Origin: Hymenobacter sedentarius
GTDB lineage: Bacteria > Bacteroidota > Bacteroidia > Cytophagales > Hymenobacteraceae
Direction: 5' to 3'
DNA: 64,000 nt
Assembly (NCBI RefSeq): GCF_001507645.1
Contig: NZ_CP013909.1
Span: 2,542,001-2,606,000 of the forward strand
Shown one piece after another: positions 62,576-64,000 of the stretch. The position numbers and the translations under genes are program-made. Each line of letters begins with the position of its first letter. The stretch's first letter is position 1. The notes below the pieces were generated by a model that did no database searches, was not told where the DNA came from, and worked only from the letters and a program-made list of their open reading frames with translations.

Positions 62576-64000
62576 TTATTTGGCGGCCCCAGCCCCCAAA
62601 GTTGCAGGAGCCGCCGAGGGGACGAACGACTGATATACCGCCTCTTTAAACTTCTTGGCTAAATCGCCGCCGGTGGTGTTGGGGTATTTTTGAGTGTAAA
62701 TCAACGCCACCAGCTTGGCTTTGGGGTCTACCCAGTACGTGGTGCCGAATATCCCGCCCCACTCATACGAGCCTTCCGACAAGCCAAACGGCTGCTTGGC
62801 CGCATTTTGCGCGCTCACGATGCTGAAGCCTAGGCCGAATTTGTTGCCGCCCTGGCTTACCTCACCCATGTTGTTCTGCGTTATCAGGGCCACAGTGGCG
62901 GGTTTCAGCAGACGGTGCCCGTTGTAGGTGCCGTTGTTGAGTATCATTTCCAGGAAGTGGGCATAATCGTCGATGGTGGACGAGAGGCCCGCGCCGCCCG
63001 AGAAGTACGTGCCGCCCGCCGCCTTTGGATAGTTCGGAAACATGCCGTCGCGTGGTTCCATAGGCACAGTAGCTTTATTTGCATCTTCGGTGTAAAGCTC
63101 GGCCAGGCGGGCCCTCTTATCGGCGGGCAGATAAAACCAGGTGTCCTTCATGCCCAGCGGCTCAAACAGGCGTGTGCGCAGGTACTGGTCCAGCGGCTGG
63201 CCCGAGAGTACCTCAATCAGCCGGCCCAGCACGTCCACGCTCAGCCCGTACGTGAACCGCTCGCCCGGCTGGTGCATCAGCGGCAAGGCCCCCAGCGCAT
63301 CCATGGACTTTGCCAGCGAACCAGCCGGCGTGCCAATGCCGCTCGGAATGCGCGCTTTGGCATAAATGGCCTTGGCCTCCGGGCTGCCAATCACTGGGTA
63401 GCTGATACCCGAAGTGTGGGTGAACAGCTGCCGGATGGTGATTTCGCCCTTGGCCGGCACCGTGGTATAGGTCGAGTCCTTCGGGTTGAAAGTTGCCAGC
63501 ACCTTGGGGTTGCGAAAGGCTGGCAAATACTTCGAAATCGGGTCGTCGAGTTGAAACTTGCCCTCATCATACAGCAGCATCAGGCCGATGCTGGTGATGG
63601 CTTTGGTTTGGGAAGCAATGCGGAATATGGCGTCGGTGCGGAGCGGCGTTTGGGCAAACATGTCATCAACGCCGAAGGACTTGCGGTAAACCACCTTGCC
63701 ATCGCGTAGTACCAGAGCAAGGGCACCGGGCACGTGTTTATCGTAGCGGCGTATGGAGCCGTTGGCCGTCGGCTTCGATAATGGGCCGAACGCGCCGCGC
63801 GAGCCCACATTGGCAGTGTACTGGGTAAGCAGCTGGTCGATGCGCTGGGCTTCGGGCGGGTCGACCGTGGCCGGGGCCGAGGTGGCGGGTAGCAGCCTGC
63901 CCACCACTGCCCTGCGGGCCGGTGCTTTCCGGGCCGGCGGCGCTACTTGGGCCGTAACGCTGTAGCCGCTGAGGACTAGCAGTAAGGCGAGAGAAGAAGT
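62576..64000 (-). CDS. Serine hydrolase of the beta-lactamase / class C family (5' end cut off)
   Basis: The visible part has about 474 residues and continues past 64000. The visible N-terminus is the end of a signal peptide (ALLLVLSGYSVTAQ) followed by a Pro/Ala/Arg-rich linker, so the true start lies outside. The catalytic SxxK motif is in RIASQTKAITSIG, the Tyr motif in RFTYGLSVDVLG, and a later segment SYEWGGIFGTTYWVDP matches the third motif region. Such proteins are periplasmic esterases, D-peptidases or beta-lactamase-like enzymes. The exact substrate is unknown. Confidence 0.9.
   Translation of the reverse strand, partial: TSSLALLLVLSGYSVTAQVAPPARKAPARRAVVGRLLPATSAPATVDPPEAQRIDQLLTQYTANVGSRGAFGPLSKPTANGSIRRYDKHVPGALALVLRDGKVVYRKSFGVDDMFAQTPLRTDAIFRIASQTKAITSIGLMLLYDEGKFQLDDPISKYLPAFRNPKVLATFNPKDSTYTTVPAKGEITIRQLFTHTSGISYPVIGSPEAKAIYAKARIPSGIGTPAGSLAKSMDALGALPLMHQPGERFTYGLSVDVLGRLIEVLSGQPLDQYLRTRLFEPLGMKDTWFYLPADKRARLAELYTEDANKATVPMEPRDGMFPNYPKAAGGTYFSGGAGLSSTIDDYAHFLEMILNNGTYNGHRLLKPATVALITQNNMGEVSQGGNKFGLGFSIVSAQNAAKQPFGLSEGSYEWGGIFGTTYWVDPKAKLVALIYTQKYPNTTGGDLAKKFKEAVYQSFVPSAAPATLGAGAAK

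Noticed and set aside
1-64000. tRNA, rRNA, CRISPR arrays, phage genes, transposases
   Set aside because: No T-loop signatures in the intergenic spaces, no regularly spaced direct repeats, and no integrase or transposase motifs were found by reading.

Overview
The window looks like a chromosomal segment of a Hymenobacter-type member of the Bacteroidota (Cytophagales). It is GC-rich and shows several hallmarks of that phylum: SusC/SusD, a type IX secretion sorting tail, GSCFA, DUF983 and DUF420 proteins, an alternative complex III respiratory cluster, TTTG(N19-22)TAnnTTTG promoters in place of E. coli-type boxes, and palindromic 'GTCATTCTGAGCG' repeats. The species call is inference from gene content; no rRNA gene is present.

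Layout. 1-10.0 kb: a cut-off lipoprotein-like methyltransferase, a small Ala/Pro-rich lipoprotein, then on the minus strand priA, a thioredoxin-fold DUF255 protein, a GSCFA protein with a very long low-complexity tail, and the ribosomal operon rpsF-rpsR-rplI. 10.4-28.3 kb, plus strand: a complete aerobic electron-transfer cluster. It holds the quinol-oxidising alternative complex III (actABCDEF), cytochrome c oxidase (ctaC, ctaD, two subunit III-type proteins, subunit IV), heme A synthesis (ctaA, ctaB) and assembly-type proteins (a SCO-like protein with no cysteine, DUF420, a small CxxC membrane protein, DUF983). A consensus promoter precedes it, one terminator follows ctaD and another closes it. 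28.5-36.3 kb, plus strand: a 1293-residue NtrY-like sensor kinase and a 1266-residue outer-membrane protein with a SprA-like motif.

36.3-50.8 kb: minus-strand lipoprotein and exonuclease genes, then a long minus-strand run in transcription order SpoIIM-like, membrane protein, DUF4129, DUF4350, 87-residue protein, MoxR, DUF58, GH20 hexosaminidase, polytopic membrane protein. Divergent from it are phenylalanine 4-hydroxylase (phhA) and an RDD protein. Between the SpoIIM promoter side and phhA lies the most notable element of the window: a 28-codon Tyr-rich leader reading frame followed by mutually exclusive antiterminator and terminator hairpins. This is a classical-looking attenuator that would let tyrosine shortage switch on the enzyme that makes tyrosine from phenylalanine.

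50.8-64 kb: a duplicated DUF4394 protein with a type IX tail, an isolated SusC/SusD pair, an SDR oxidoreductase, a GNAT acetyltransferase, a GNAT-nitrilase fusion, the B subunit of a 3-oxoacid CoA-transferase without its A subunit, and a serine beta-lactamase-like hydrolase whose 5' end runs off the window. Most transcription units end in clear intrinsic terminators, several of them bidirectional. No tRNA, rRNA, CRISPR array, phage or transposase gene was seen.
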